64,000 nucleotides of DNA, from assembly GCA_951813325.1 (NCBI GenBank), contig OX638350.1:2089954-2153953 (forward strand), in the 5' to 3' direction. Below are positions 18,081 through 26,163 of the stretch, one piece after another. Position 1 is the stretch's first letter. Each line of letters begins with the position of its first letter. This DNA is from an uncultured Acidimicrobiales bacterium. GTDB taxonomy: Bacteria > Actinomycetota > Acidimicrobiia > Acidimicrobiales > Bin134. Under the pieces are notes generated by a model. It saw only the letters and a program-made list of their open reading frames with translations, was not told the origin of the DNA and did not search any database. The position numbers and the translations under genes were made by a program.

Positions 18081-18845
18081 CTACATCCCTCCGGCGATCT
18101 TGAAATCGTGGCCGGTGACATAAGACGAGGCATCGGAGGCCAGGTACAGGGCTAGGCCGATGATCTCGTCGCAATCGGCCACCCGCTTCATCATGGTGGC
18201 CTGCCCCGACCGGGCGGGGAACTCGGGGTCGAACCGCATCGAGCCCTTCATCATCTCCGACATGAAGGGCCCCGGCGCTATGGCATTGACCTTCACGTTC
18301 AGCTCGGCCCACTCGGCGGCCATTGCCCGGGTGAGGTTGTGCAGCGCCGCCTTGCTGGAGGTGTAGATGCTCACCCGGGGGCCGCCGCTGTAGGCCCCCA
18401 TGGTGGTCACGTTGATGATCGACCCGCCGCCTGACTCGCCCATGCGGGGAGCCACCAGCCCGGCCAGGCGAATCGGCCCCTTCACGTTCACCGCGTAGAC
18501 CTTGTCGAAGTAGGCCTCGGTGCACTCGGCCACGGTCACTGGTGCGGGGTTGATGGCCGCGTTGTTGACCAGCACGTCGACCCGGCCTAGCTCGCCATAC
18601 ACCCGCTCGACCAGGGCATCGATCTGGTCCCACTCCCCCATGTGGCAGCCAATGCCCCGCACCGTCTGGCCGTCCAATTCGTCGTTCAGCTCGGCGGCGG
18701 CCCCGTCGCAGCCATCTTGGCGCCGTCCGGTGATCACCACTTCGGCTCCGGCCATGGCATAGCCCTTGGCAATGGACCGGCCGATGCCCTTGGTGCCCCC
18801 GGTGACCAGAGCCACCTTTCCCGCCAGATCGAACAAGCTGCTCAT
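18081..18845 (-). CDS. SDR-family oxidoreductase
   Basis: A 254-residue classical short-chain dehydrogenase: TGGTKGIGRSIA (cofactor motif), VDVLVNNAAINP (NNAG region), NVTTMGAYSGG with the catalytic hydroxyl residue at a Thr position, IYTSSKAALHN (YxxxK) and the C-terminal SDASSYVTGHDFKIAGG. Length and motifs are standard for an active NAD(P)-dependent dehydrogenase. ATG at 18845 with TAAGAT 6 nt upstream. Substrate unknown. Confidence 0.9.
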   Translation of the reverse strand: MSSLFDLAGKVALVTGGTKGIGRSIAKGYAMAGAEVVITGRRQDGCDGAAAELNDELDGQTVRGIGCHMGEWDQIDALVERVYGELGRVDVLVNNAAINPAPVTVAECTEAYFDKVYAVNVKGPIRLAGLVAPRMGESGGGSIINVTTMGAYSGGPRVSIYTSSKAALHNLTRAMAAEWAELNVKVNAIAPGPFMSEMMKGSMRFDPEFPARSGQATMMKRVADCDEIIGLALYLASDASSYVTGHDFKIAGGM

Positions 18846-18913
18846 GGCCCGATCTTACGAACCGCCCTCCGGCCGACAGCCATGCGGGCTGAATGTGACT
18901 AGCGCATCTGCGC

Positions 18914-19372
18914 TCAGTAGATGCCCAGCTCCAAACCAGCGGCCAGTGTCATGCCCAGCTCCTGACAGGCGTCCAGGTGGACGTCGGTCAGCTCGCCCAC
19001 AGCCAGTACCGGCGGAGCCACCGCCTTCCACCCCAGCCCGGTGACCAGGGGGTCCACTGCCCGCACCGCGCCGGTGCCGTCATTGCCGGCCCGCACGAAG
19101 AGCCCATAAGGCCGGCCCCGGGTGTGGTCCAGGCAGTCGTAGTAGACGGTGTCGAAGAAGTGCTTGAGGGCGCCGCTCATGTAGCCGAAGTTCTCCGGGG
19201 TTCCCAGCAGATAGCCGTCGGCGGCCTTAACATCGTCGGCGGTGGCCTCCAGTGCGGCTGCTTGCACTACCTCCACCCCGTCGATGTCGGGATGGCTGGC
19301 CCCGGCGACCACTGCTTCGGTCATGGCCTGGGTGCCCCCGGTCTTGGTGTGGGAAACGACCAGCACTCGCAC
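18914..19372 (-). CDS. Flavodoxin-family FMN-binding protein
   Basis: A 152-residue flavodoxin-like fold: the phosphate-binding loop is VSHTKTGGTQAM near the N-terminus, and GTPENFGYMSGALKHFFD is the second FMN loop of the NAD(P)H-dependent FMN reductase group. A redox role as a quinone or FMN reductase is likely; partner unknown. GTG start at 19372 with TACGGT 7 nt upstream. Confidence 0.82.
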   Translation of the reverse strand: MRVLVVSHTKTGGTQAMTEAVVAGASHPDIDGVEVVQAAALEATADDVKAADGYLLGTPENFGYMSGALKHFFDTVYYDCLDHTRGRPYGLFVRAGNDGTGAVRAVDPLVTGLGWKAVAPPVLAVGELTDVHLDACQELGMTLAAGLELGIY

Positions 19373-19410
19373 TGCCCTGACCGTACTCCCGCTTCAATGG
19401 CGATTGAGGC

Positions 19411-19894
19411 TTAACTCGCGGCCGTGCCCACGTCCATCGAGTCGAACCGGCGGGTGCCCACCAGCCAGGCGGCCAGCACCACGATGGTGCCCGCGCCGAT
19501 CGCCACCGCCATTCGGGCGCCGATCCAGTCGTACAGCGCCCCTTGGACCATGGTGTCAACGCCGATGGCCACATTGATCGCCATCAGGTGCAAAGCGATG
19601 ATCCTTCCCTGCATCGACTCGTCCACTTGGAGCTGGATGCCTGCCAGGCGGGCAGCATGAAACCGTTGAGAATTCCATAACTCCAGGCCAAGAGCATGTA
19701 AATCACCGGTGAGCGTACTCCCGTTGCCCACAGGGCGGAGACCCGAAAGCCCCCGTTCACAAAAGGCTCTGGGTCACCAGGATGATGCTGCGCCGGGGCA
19801 CTCGCTCGGCCAGCGGTCCGGCCCACAGGTTCGTCAAAGCGGTCATCAGCATCTGGGTGATCGTTACCAGCCCGACCCAGGCCCGGTGTTGAAT
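19411..19894 (-). pseudogene. MFS transporter remnant (frameshifted, truncated)
   Basis: Three adjoining segments in different frames each read as major facilitator sequence. About 19770-19894 gives LVTITQMLMTALTNLWAGPL and AERVPRRSIILVTQ (early helices and loop), about 19640-19760 gives IYMLLAWSYGILNGFMLPAW, and 19411-19640 gives GRIIALHLMAINVAIGVDTM and ARMAVAIGAGTIVVLAAWLV. At roughly 480 bp, less than half of a normal 400-residue transporter remains and no frame is continuous. Confidence 0.75.
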
Positions 19895-19942
19895 AACTCC
19901 TTGCCGATAGGAAACTGAACGGTGATACCGTACACTTGGTGG

Positions 19943-20233
19943 GTGAAAGTTCGTTCAGTCCGCCACCGCGGACTACGTCAACTGCTCAGCAACGACAACC
20001 CTCGGTTTCTTCCACGCGACCTGACCGATCGGGTGCGAAAAATCCTCACGGCTCTGATCTTGGTGAACAGCATGGACGAATTCGCAGCCAATTCTCCTCG
20101 TGGGTGGCGAATACACCGACTCTCGGGGAATCGACATAACCAATGGAGCGTTCCAGTATAAAGCAATTGGCGAATCACCTTTGAAGAAAAGGGTGGCCAT
20201 ATCGACAGACTGGATTTGGAGGACTACCACTGA
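19943..20233 (+). pseudogene. higB: HigB-type mRNA interferase toxin with an in-frame stop
   Basis: The frame from GTG 19943 reads VKVRSVRHRGLRQLL, then GWRIHRLSGNRHNQWSVPV, a stop (TAA at 20159-20161), and then SNWRITFEEKGGHIDRLDLEDYH to a TGA at 20231. Together this is a full-length RelE/HigB-like toxin of about 96 codons (family ends: NWRI-F, LEDYH). The stop replaces one codon between VPV and SNWRI, where intact relatives usually have Ser, Thr or Lys. As written, the toxin loses its C-terminal catalytic strands. The TGATG junction with the antitoxin is preserved. A read error or suppression of the stop cannot be excluded. Confidence 0.8.
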
Positions 20234-20538
20234 TGCCAGTGAGCGAAATCGAAATCAACATGACCCCATCGCATCCGGGCGACTTTGTTCGCACTGAGAT
20301 CATCGAGGAACTCAGCCTGAGTGTTTCGAAAGCGGCCGAGATCTTGGGGGTCCGCCGAGCGACTCTGTCCGATCTGTTGAACGGCAATGCCGCTCTATCA
20401 GCAGTAATGGCTCTTCGTCTTGAGAAAGCTTTCGATACAAGCATGGAAATGCTCCTACGGATGCAGGCGTGGTACGACGCCGCTCTGATGCGGGCCCGCG
20501 CCGACGAGGTCGATGTCAAGCGCTACAAGCCCATGTAG
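20233..20538 (+). CDS. higA: HigA-family XRE antitoxin
   Basis: A 101-residue helix-turn-helix protein: HPGDFVRTEIIEELSLSVSK, then AAEILGVRRATLSDLLNG is the characteristic HigA DNA-binding domain, followed by LRLEKAFDTSMEMLLRMQAW. It appears intact and overlaps the end of the broken toxin as TGATG, so translation was coupled. With the toxin disrupted it may now act as an orphan regulator. The local DNA is less GC-rich than the flanks, which fits acquisition by transfer. Confidence 0.9.
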   Translation: MPVSEIEINMTPSHPGDFVRTEIIEELSLSVSKAAEILGVRRATLSDLLNGNAALSAVMALRLEKAFDTSMEMLLRMQAWYDAALMRARADEVDVKRYKPM

Positions 20539-20625
20539 CCGTGCAGATAAAGGAGATGGCGCGATGACATTGGAGTCATCAAATGAGGTCAAGCAAATGA
20601 TCAAGGCCACACCAGGAGAGTGGAC

Positions 20626-21555
20626 GTGACAACGGTGGTCGAGGTTGACCGCGTCTCGAAGTCGTTTGGTGCCCAGTCGGTCTTGCGTGAGCTCTCGTTC
20701 TCCATAGAGCAAGGGGAGATCTTCTGCCTGCTCGGCCCGAATGGCGCGGGGAAGACCACCACTTTGGAGATTCTTGAAGGGTTTCTCGTACCTGACTCCG
20801 GATCGGTTCGGGTCCTGGGTCGGGACCCGCTTGCATCTGGTGAAGCTCTCCGGCCACGCGTCGGGGTTGTGCTCCAAGAAAGCGGGTTTCCAAAGTTCTT
20901 TCGGGTGGGAGAGATGATCGACACTTGGCGGTCCTACTACGACAAACCGCTCCCCTACGACGGCATTCTCGACCTGGTCGGGCTTCGCAGTGACGAGACG
21001 AAGTTGGTTCGTAAGCTCTCCGGGGGGCAGCGTCGCCGACTCGATTTCGCCCTCGCGGTTGCCGGTGACCCGGAGGTCATCTTCCTCGACGAGCCGACCA
21101 CTGGCTTCGATCCCGAGGCGCGGGCGCGCTGTTGGGAATCCATCGCCGGTCTCCGCGAACTGGGCAAGACCATACTGCTGACCACCCACTATCTGGACGA
21201 GGCCGAGCGCCTTGGAGATCGCATCGCGGTGCTCTTGGACGGCGCGGCCGATGCGATCGGCAACACCCAGGAGCTAGCTCAGCTGGCCCGCCTAGGGGTG
21301 ACCGTCTCGTTTCAGGCACCGGCCAAGGTTGCCGAGCAGCTTGCTGTCGAGTTTCCCGGGCTCGATACAGCCGACGAGATAGTGGAAGGCCATGTCGACG
21401 ATGTCCGCGCCCTTCTTCGTCGACTCGAGCTGCTCGACGAACAGGCGTCGAAGCGCGCATTCGCCAGCTTGCAAGTTCAGCCCCCGAGCCTTGAGCAGGC
21501 CTACCTCTCGCTGGTGGGAAGGCAATCGAATCCGATAGAGCCAACGTCGCGATGA
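20626..21555 (+). CDS. ABC transporter ATP-binding protein (ABC-2 exporter type)
   Basis: ATPase subunit of an exporter, about 309 residues. Walker A is GPNGAGKTT, the signature motif LSGGQRRRLDFALA, Walker B VIFLDEPTTGFDPEA, and the switch His lies in TTHYLDEAE. A C-terminal extension of about 90 residues is typical of the drug and daunorubicin-resistance group. Two GTG codons lie close together; 20626 is preferred because AGGAG is then 8 nt upstream, while 20620 would be too close. It overlaps the permease gene by 4 nt. Substrate unknown. Confidence 0.92.
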   Translation: MTTVVEVDRVSKSFGAQSVLRELSFSIEQGEIFCLLGPNGAGKTTTLEILEGFLVPDSGSVRVLGRDPLASGEALRPRVGVVLQESGFPKFFRVGEMIDTWRSYYDKPLPYDGILDLVGLRSDETKLVRKLSGGQRRRLDFALAVAGDPEVIFLDEPTTGFDPEARARCWESIAGLRELGKTILLTTHYLDEAERLGDRIAVLLDGAADAIGNTQELAQLARLGVTVSFQAPAKVAEQLAVEFPGLDTADEIVEGHVDDVRALLRRLELLDEQASKRAFASLQVQPPSLEQAYLSLVGRQSNPIEPTSR

Positions 21556-22322
21556 CGCCGCTCCTTGTCCGATTGGGTCGCCAGACGAAGCTAGAGCAGC
21601 GGGCATTCTGGCGGAACCCCGACTATGCCTTCTTCACCTTCCTGCTGCCGCTCTTGTTGCTGGCCTTGCTTGGCGCCGTCAACTCGGGTGACGAGATCGG
21701 TGACCGGACGGATATCAACGCCATCGACTTGGTGGTTCCCGGAGTGGTCGCTTTCGCGGTGATGGTCTCCGCCTATGCCAACCTGGCATCTCGGCTGGCA
21801 GTTCTGAGGGCCGATGGGGTCTTGAAGAGGATTCGGACCACACCGCTCGATCCGCGGGCGTATCTCACCGCGCAGCTACTCAGCACATTGGCCACCTCCT
21901 TGTTGGCCAGTGCCGCGACCATCCTCCTGGGACTCGTCGCCTTCGACGTTTCGCCCCGAGCCGAAGGTGTGCTCGCTCTGTTGGTCGGGCTCGTTCTCGG
22001 CATCATCTGCTTCGCCGCCCTGGGCCTCGCTCTCAGCTCGGCCATCTCCCATGCCGATGCCGCCGGCCCCATCACCCACGCCACCTACCTCCCCCTGGCG
22101 CTGGTCTCTGGCGTCTTTGACCCCAGTATCAACATCCCGGGCTGGCTGGAGACTCTTGTGTCCCTCTTCCCCGTCCAAGCCCTCGTCGAGCTCTTAGTTG
22201 CGGCCTACGACCCGACAGCCGACGGCGTGCCTCTCGGCCCTGGTTTGGTGCTAGCTATCTGGGGCATCGCCGCCACTGCCATTGCCATGCGGACCTTCAG
22301 CTGGGTTCCTTCTCGAAGGTAG
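21552..22322 (+). CDS. ABC-2 type transporter permease
   Basis: A 256-residue membrane protein with about six hydrophobic helices, including FFTFLLPLLLLALLGAV near the N-terminus, LVVPGVVAFAVMVSAY, LLASAATILLGLVAF and LVLGIICFAALGLALSSAI. This layout, with short loops and the segment RIRTTPLDPRAYL, fits the ABC-2 permease family. It pairs with the ATPase through an ATGA overlap and probably exports a lipid, drug or peptide. Confidence 0.9.
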   Translation: MTPLLVRLGRQTKLEQRAFWRNPDYAFFTFLLPLLLLALLGAVNSGDEIGDRTDINAIDLVVPGVVAFAVMVSAYANLASRLAVLRADGVLKRIRTTPLDPRAYLTAQLLSTLATSLLASAATILLGLVAFDVSPRAEGVLALLVGLVLGIICFAALGLALSSAISHADAAGPITHATYLPLALVSGVFDPSINIPGWLETLVSLFPVQALVELLVAAYDPTADGVPLGPGLVLAIWGIAATAIAMRTFSWVPSRR

Positions 22323-22355
22323 GTCGCCCGCGCCACACCACTACGCTTCGCTGCC

Positions 22356-23387
22356 ATGCGAGCTTGGCGTGTTCATCGATACGGGCGGCCGTCGGAGGCG
22401 CTGCGGCTGGACGACATCGACGAGCCGGTGCCCGAGCCGGGCAAGATCCGGGTGGCGCCCACTCGGACGGTTCTGAACTTCAACGAGATCGACGGCTGCC
22501 ACGGGCGCTACCGCACCGTGAACCCCGAGCTCCCCTACACCTTGGGCATGGAGGTGCTGGGCACGGTTGACGCCGCTGGGGAGGGGGCCGAGGAGTGGCT
22601 CGGACGTCGGGTGCACGCCACCGCCGAGTCGGCCTTCGGGGGCTACGCCGACAAGGTGATCGCCCAGCCCGACATGGTGTTCGACGCCCCCGAGTCGTTG
22701 GACGACACCGAGGCGGCCGCCTTCTTCTTCCCCTTCCATTTGGCCTGGCTGGGCTTGCACGAGCGGGGCCAGGTCCAGCCCGGAGAGTGGGTGCTGGTCC
22801 ACGCCGCGGCCGGTGGGGTGGGCTCGGCCGCGGTGCAGTTGGCGGTGGACGCCGGGGCCCGGGTGGTCGGCACCGCGGGCAGCGAGGCCAAGTGCGAGCT
22901 GGTGCGCTCCCTGGGCGCCGAGGCCGCGGTGAACTACCGCGACGGCGACTTCGCCACCGAGGTGCGAGACATCACCGGCGGGGCCGGAGTCGACCTGGTG
23001 TTCGACGGAGTGGGAGGCGAGGTTACCGAGGCCTCTTTGCGGTGCATGACCCGGGGCGGACGGCTGATGATCATCGGCTTCGCCAGCAAGATCGAGGCCG
23101 AGGATGCCGTCGGCCTCCCCCCGAGGCTGCTGTGCTTCGGGCAGGTCTCGATCGGAGGGGTGCTTTTGGCCTATAGCAGCAACCCAGCGGTCTATGGCGG
23201 TATGGCCGGGTTCAACATCAACCCTCGGTCGCTGGGCGACCGGGTCCACGAGGAGCTCTGCGGGCGGCTGGCCGAGGGCCGGATCGCCCCGCTGGTGGGC
23301 GGCACCGTGGCCTTCGAGGATCTCCCCTCCGCCCTCGAGCAGATGGAGGACCGCCTCACCACCGGGCGCATAGTGGTGGTCTGCTGA
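22356..23387 (+). CDS. Zinc-independent MDR-family quinone oxidoreductase-like protein
   Basis: A 343-residue medium-chain dehydrogenase/reductase of the NADPH:quinone oxidoreductase branch. A GroES-like N-terminal domain (LGMEVLGTVDAAGEGAEEWL) is followed by a Rossmann domain with VHAAAGGVGSAAVQLA and the NADPH-binding region TAGSEAKCELVRSLGAEAAV. The zinc-ligand residues of alcohol dehydrogenases are absent. It starts about 30 bp after the ABC permease. The substrate may be an enone, quinone or acyl-CoA. Confidence 0.87.
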   Translation: MRAWRVHRYGRPSEALRLDDIDEPVPEPGKIRVAPTRTVLNFNEIDGCHGRYRTVNPELPYTLGMEVLGTVDAAGEGAEEWLGRRVHATAESAFGGYADKVIAQPDMVFDAPESLDDTEAAAFFFPFHLAWLGLHERGQVQPGEWVLVHAAAGGVGSAAVQLAVDAGARVVGTAGSEAKCELVRSLGAEAAVNYRDGDFATEVRDITGGAGVDLVFDGVGGEVTEASLRCMTRGGRLMIIGFASKIEAEDAVGLPPRLLCFGQVSIGGVLLAYSSNPAVYGGMAGFNINPRSLGDRVHEELCGRLAEGRIAPLVGGTVAFEDLPSALEQMEDRLTTGRIVVVC

Positions 23388-23449
23388 TCCAAGCCCGGTT
23401 CTGGCCTCGCCGGTGGTCGCTTGTCCAACAAACAAGCCAAAATAGGATC

Positions 23450-24628
23450 ATGACCGACCTCGGGTATCTCGCTTTCGACGCCGACAACCACTATTACGAG
23501 GCCACCGACGCCTTCACCCGCCACATCGACCCCAAGATGGCCAAGCGCTGCATGCAGTGGGCCGACATCGGGGGCAAGCAGCGGCTGATCGTGGCCGGGC
23601 GCATCAACCGGTTCATCCCCAACCCCACCTTCGACCCGGTGGCCAAGCCCGGCATCCTCGACGAGTACTTCCGGGCCAAGACCTCGGCCAGCGACATGCG
23701 CGAGGCCTTCGGCGAGCTCGACCCCATCAGCCCCGCCTACCGCAACCGCGACGAGCGGTTGGCCCTCATGGACACCCAAGGGCTGGGCGGGTGCTTCATG
23801 TTCCCCACTTTGGGCGTGGGCATGGAGGCCTGCCTGGAACACGACATCGGGGCCATCACCGCCGCGTTCGGGGCATTCAACCGCTGGCTCGACGAAGACT
23901 GGGGCTTCTCCTACCAGGAGCGCCTGTTCACCGCCCTGTACCTGAGCCTGGTGGACGTCGACTGGGCGCTGGGCGAGCTGGAGTGGGCCGTCGGCCGGGG
24001 CCTGCGGGTGGTGAACTTCCGGGCCTCCTCGGTTCCTGACGGCCACGGCAACTACCGCTCTTTGGGCCATCCCGACCACGACCCGGTGTGGCAGTTCCTC
24101 AACGACCACGGCGTGTGCGTTTCGTTCCACTCCGGCGACTCGGGCTACTCGTTCATGAACCACCGCTGGGGGCTCGGCACCGAGACCGAGGCCTTCCGCT
24201 ACAACCCCCTCCAGAGCCTGTTGTCGCACTCCCCCATCAGCGATACCATCGCCTCGCTTCTGGCCGACGGGGTGCTGGTGCGGTTCCCCAATTTGCGGGT
24301 GGCCACCATCGAGACCGGCTCGTACTGGGTGCGGCCCCTCGTCCAGAAGCTGGGCAAGACCTATGGCCAGCACCGCTACGCCTTCGATGAAGACCCGGTG
24401 GAGACGTTCCGCAACCAGGTGTGGGTGTCGCCCTACTACGAGGACGACCTGCACGAGCTGGCCGGGCTGATCGGCACCGACCACATGCTGTTCGGCTCCG
24501 ACTACCCCCACGCCGAGGGGCTGGCCGACCCGGTGTCGTTCGTGAACGACCTGGACGGGTTCAGCGACGCCGACATCCGCCGGATCATGTGCGACAACGG
24601 CGCCAGCCTGTCGCAGTTGGCCGTCTAG
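23450..24628 (+). CDS. Amidohydrolase-family metal-dependent hydrolase
   Basis: A 392-residue protein of the amidohydrolase 2 group. It begins with FDADNHYYEATDAFTRHID, where D-N-H takes the place of the metal-binding HxH motif, and has the later conserved segments VSFHSGDSG and LFGSDYPHAEGLADP (metal-ligand Asp and His). Function is probably decarboxylation or hydrolysis of a cyclic or aromatic acid. It forms a same-strand group with the acyl-CoA dehydrogenase 49 bp downstream. Related to, but clearly diverged from, the homologue at 10664. Confidence 0.82.
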   Translation: MTDLGYLAFDADNHYYEATDAFTRHIDPKMAKRCMQWADIGGKQRLIVAGRINRFIPNPTFDPVAKPGILDEYFRAKTSASDMREAFGELDPISPAYRNRDERLALMDTQGLGGCFMFPTLGVGMEACLEHDIGAITAAFGAFNRWLDEDWGFSYQERLFTALYLSLVDVDWALGELEWAVGRGLRVVNFRASSVPDGHGNYRSLGHPDHDPVWQFLNDHGVCVSFHSGDSGYSFMNHRWGLGTETEAFRYNPLQSLLSHSPISDTIASLLADGVLVRFPNLRVATIETGSYWVRPLVQKLGKTYGQHRYAFDEDPVETFRNQVWVSPYYEDDLHELAGLIGTDHMLFGSDYPHAEGLADPVSFVNDLDGFSDADIRRIMCDNGASLSQLAV

Positions 24629-24677
24629 CCGGACCCGAGCCGGCCGCATCCTCTACCCCGACTGAAAGGGGCCTCAC

Positions 24678-25982
24678 ATGGCCTGGGATTTCGAGACCGA
24701 GCCCGAGTTCCAGGAGCAACTCGACTGGACTCGGGAGTTCCTCGACGAGCACATCCTGCCGTTGGAGACCATCGAGCTAGAGGTGACCGATGAGCAGTGG
24801 GCCGCGCTGACTGCCCCGCTCAAGCAGCAGGTTAAGGCCCGAGGGCTGTGGGCCTGCCATCTCGACCCCGAACTGGGAGGCCAGGGCTTCGGCCAGGTGA
24901 AGCTGGGGTTGATGCACGAGATCTTGGGCCGGTCGTCGATCGCCCCGGCCATCTTCGGCAACAACGCCCCCGATTCGGGCAACGCCGAGCTGTTGGCCAT
25001 CGGCGGCAACGAAGAGCAGAAGAAGAAGTGGATGGAGCCGCTATTGGCCGGGGAGCTGCGGTCGGGGTTCTCCATGACCGAGCCCGACACCGCCGGCTCC
25101 GACCCCACCCTGCTGGAGACCTCGGCGGTGCGCGACGGCGACACCTGGGTCATCAACGGCCACAAGTGGTTCACCTCTGGCGGATCAGGGGCCGACTTCC
25201 TGATCGCCATGGTGGTGACCAATCCCGACGTCCACCCCTACCAGGGGTCGTCGATGATCGTGGTGCCCACCGACACCCCGGGCCTGGAGATCGTGCGGGA
25301 CGTGCCCAACATGCACCACCCCTATCCGGGCCAGTTCGCCCGCCATCCCATGGGCCACTCCGAGGTGATCTACCGCGACGTGCGGGTGCCGGCCGAGAAC
25401 TTGATCGGCAACCCCGGCGACGGCTTCGTGCTGGCCCAGAAGCGCCTGGGCCCCGGGCGCATCCACCACGCCATGCGCTGGATCGGCCAGTCCCAGCGGG
25501 CGCTCGACATGATGTGCGAGCGGGCCCTGTCCCGGTTCGCCCACGGGAGCCTGCTGGCTGAGAAGCAGATGGTGCAGGACTTCATCGCCGAGACCCGCAT
25601 CGACATCGCCTCGGCCCGGCTGCTTTGCCTGCACGCCGCCTGGCACATGGACAAGCACGGCTCCTCAGCGTCCAGAACCGAGATCGCCATGATCAAGGTG
25701 TACGGCACCAAGATGCTGTACAACGCCATCGACCGTTCCATCCAAGTCCACGGCGCCCTGGGCTACTCGGCCGACATGCCCTTGGAGGAGATGTACCGCA
25801 ACGCCCGGGCCTCCCGGCTGGTGGACGGGGCCGACGAGGTGCACAAGGTGTCCATCGCCCGCCGCACCCTCAAGGGGTACTCGGCGGTAGACGGCCACCC
25901 CACCGAGCACATCCCCACCCGCCGAGCCGCCGCCCTCGACCGCTTCGCCGGCCTGCTCGACATCGAGGTCATGAACAGCTAG
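24678..25982 (+). CDS. Acyl-CoA dehydrogenase
   Basis: A 434-residue FAD enzyme oxidising an acyl-CoA to the enoyl-CoA. Characteristic segments: ACHLDPELGGQGFG in the N-terminal helical domain, GFSMTEPDTAGSDPT (FAD-binding signature), INGHKWFTSGGSGADFL, and the C-terminal helical domain with QVHGALGYSADMPLEEMYRN. It is of the longer type (over 400 residues) seen in FadE-like and isovaleryl-like enzymes. AAAGGGG precedes the ATG at a suitable distance. It is intact, unlike the remnant at 4883. Confidence 0.92.
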   Translation: MAWDFETEPEFQEQLDWTREFLDEHILPLETIELEVTDEQWAALTAPLKQQVKARGLWACHLDPELGGQGFGQVKLGLMHEILGRSSIAPAIFGNNAPDSGNAELLAIGGNEEQKKKWMEPLLAGELRSGFSMTEPDTAGSDPTLLETSAVRDGDTWVINGHKWFTSGGSGADFLIAMVVTNPDVHPYQGSSMIVVPTDTPGLEIVRDVPNMHHPYPGQFARHPMGHSEVIYRDVRVPAENLIGNPGDGFVLAQKRLGPGRIHHAMRWIGQSQRALDMMCERALSRFAHGSLLAEKQMVQDFIAETRIDIASARLLCLHAAWHMDKHGSSASRTEIAMIKVYGTKMLYNAIDRSIQVHGALGYSADMPLEEMYRNARASRLVDGADEVHKVSIARRTLKGYSAVDGHPTEHIPTRRAAALDRFAGLLDIEVMNS

Positions 25983-26026
25983 CCGCTGGCCATTTCAGAG
26001 CCATTTTCCGAAGTGCACGACCCTGC

Positions 26027-26059
26027 ATTTCAAGGGTGGTATATTTCCCGGTATGAAAT
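26027..26059. promoter_or_regulatory. Inverted repeat and -10-like element upstream of the XRE-ImmA operon
   Basis: The arms atttca (26027-26032) and tgaaat (26054-26059) flank TATATT at 26040-26045, which lies 7 nt before the ATG of the small ORF at 26053. The right arm covers the start codon. This layout suits autorepression by the XRE protein encoded in the same operon. No convincing -35 box is present. Confidence 0.4.
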
Positions 26060-26163
26060 CGCTTAGAAATTCCGAGGAGGTGCTGGAAGCACTCGGAGAC
26101 AAGATCGTCAATTCCCTGGGTGCTGCGGCTTTTGAAGCGAGGACGGGGACGATCCAGCAATGA
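26053..26163 (+). CDS. Small ORF (36 aa) coupled to the XRE-ImmA gene
   Basis: Begins MKSLRNSEEVLEALGDKIVN, then SLGAAAFEARTGTIQQ. Its TGA overlaps the ATG of the following gene (ATGA). It is mostly helical with no membrane segment. The EVLEALG and AAAFEARTG parts vaguely resemble the first helices of small Cro-like repressors, so it could be a truncated DNA-binding protein, a leader for coupled translation, or a small partner of the regulator. I do not recognise it as a known family. Confidence 0.45.
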   Translation: MKSLRNSEEVLEALGDKIVNSLGAAAFEARTGTIQQ

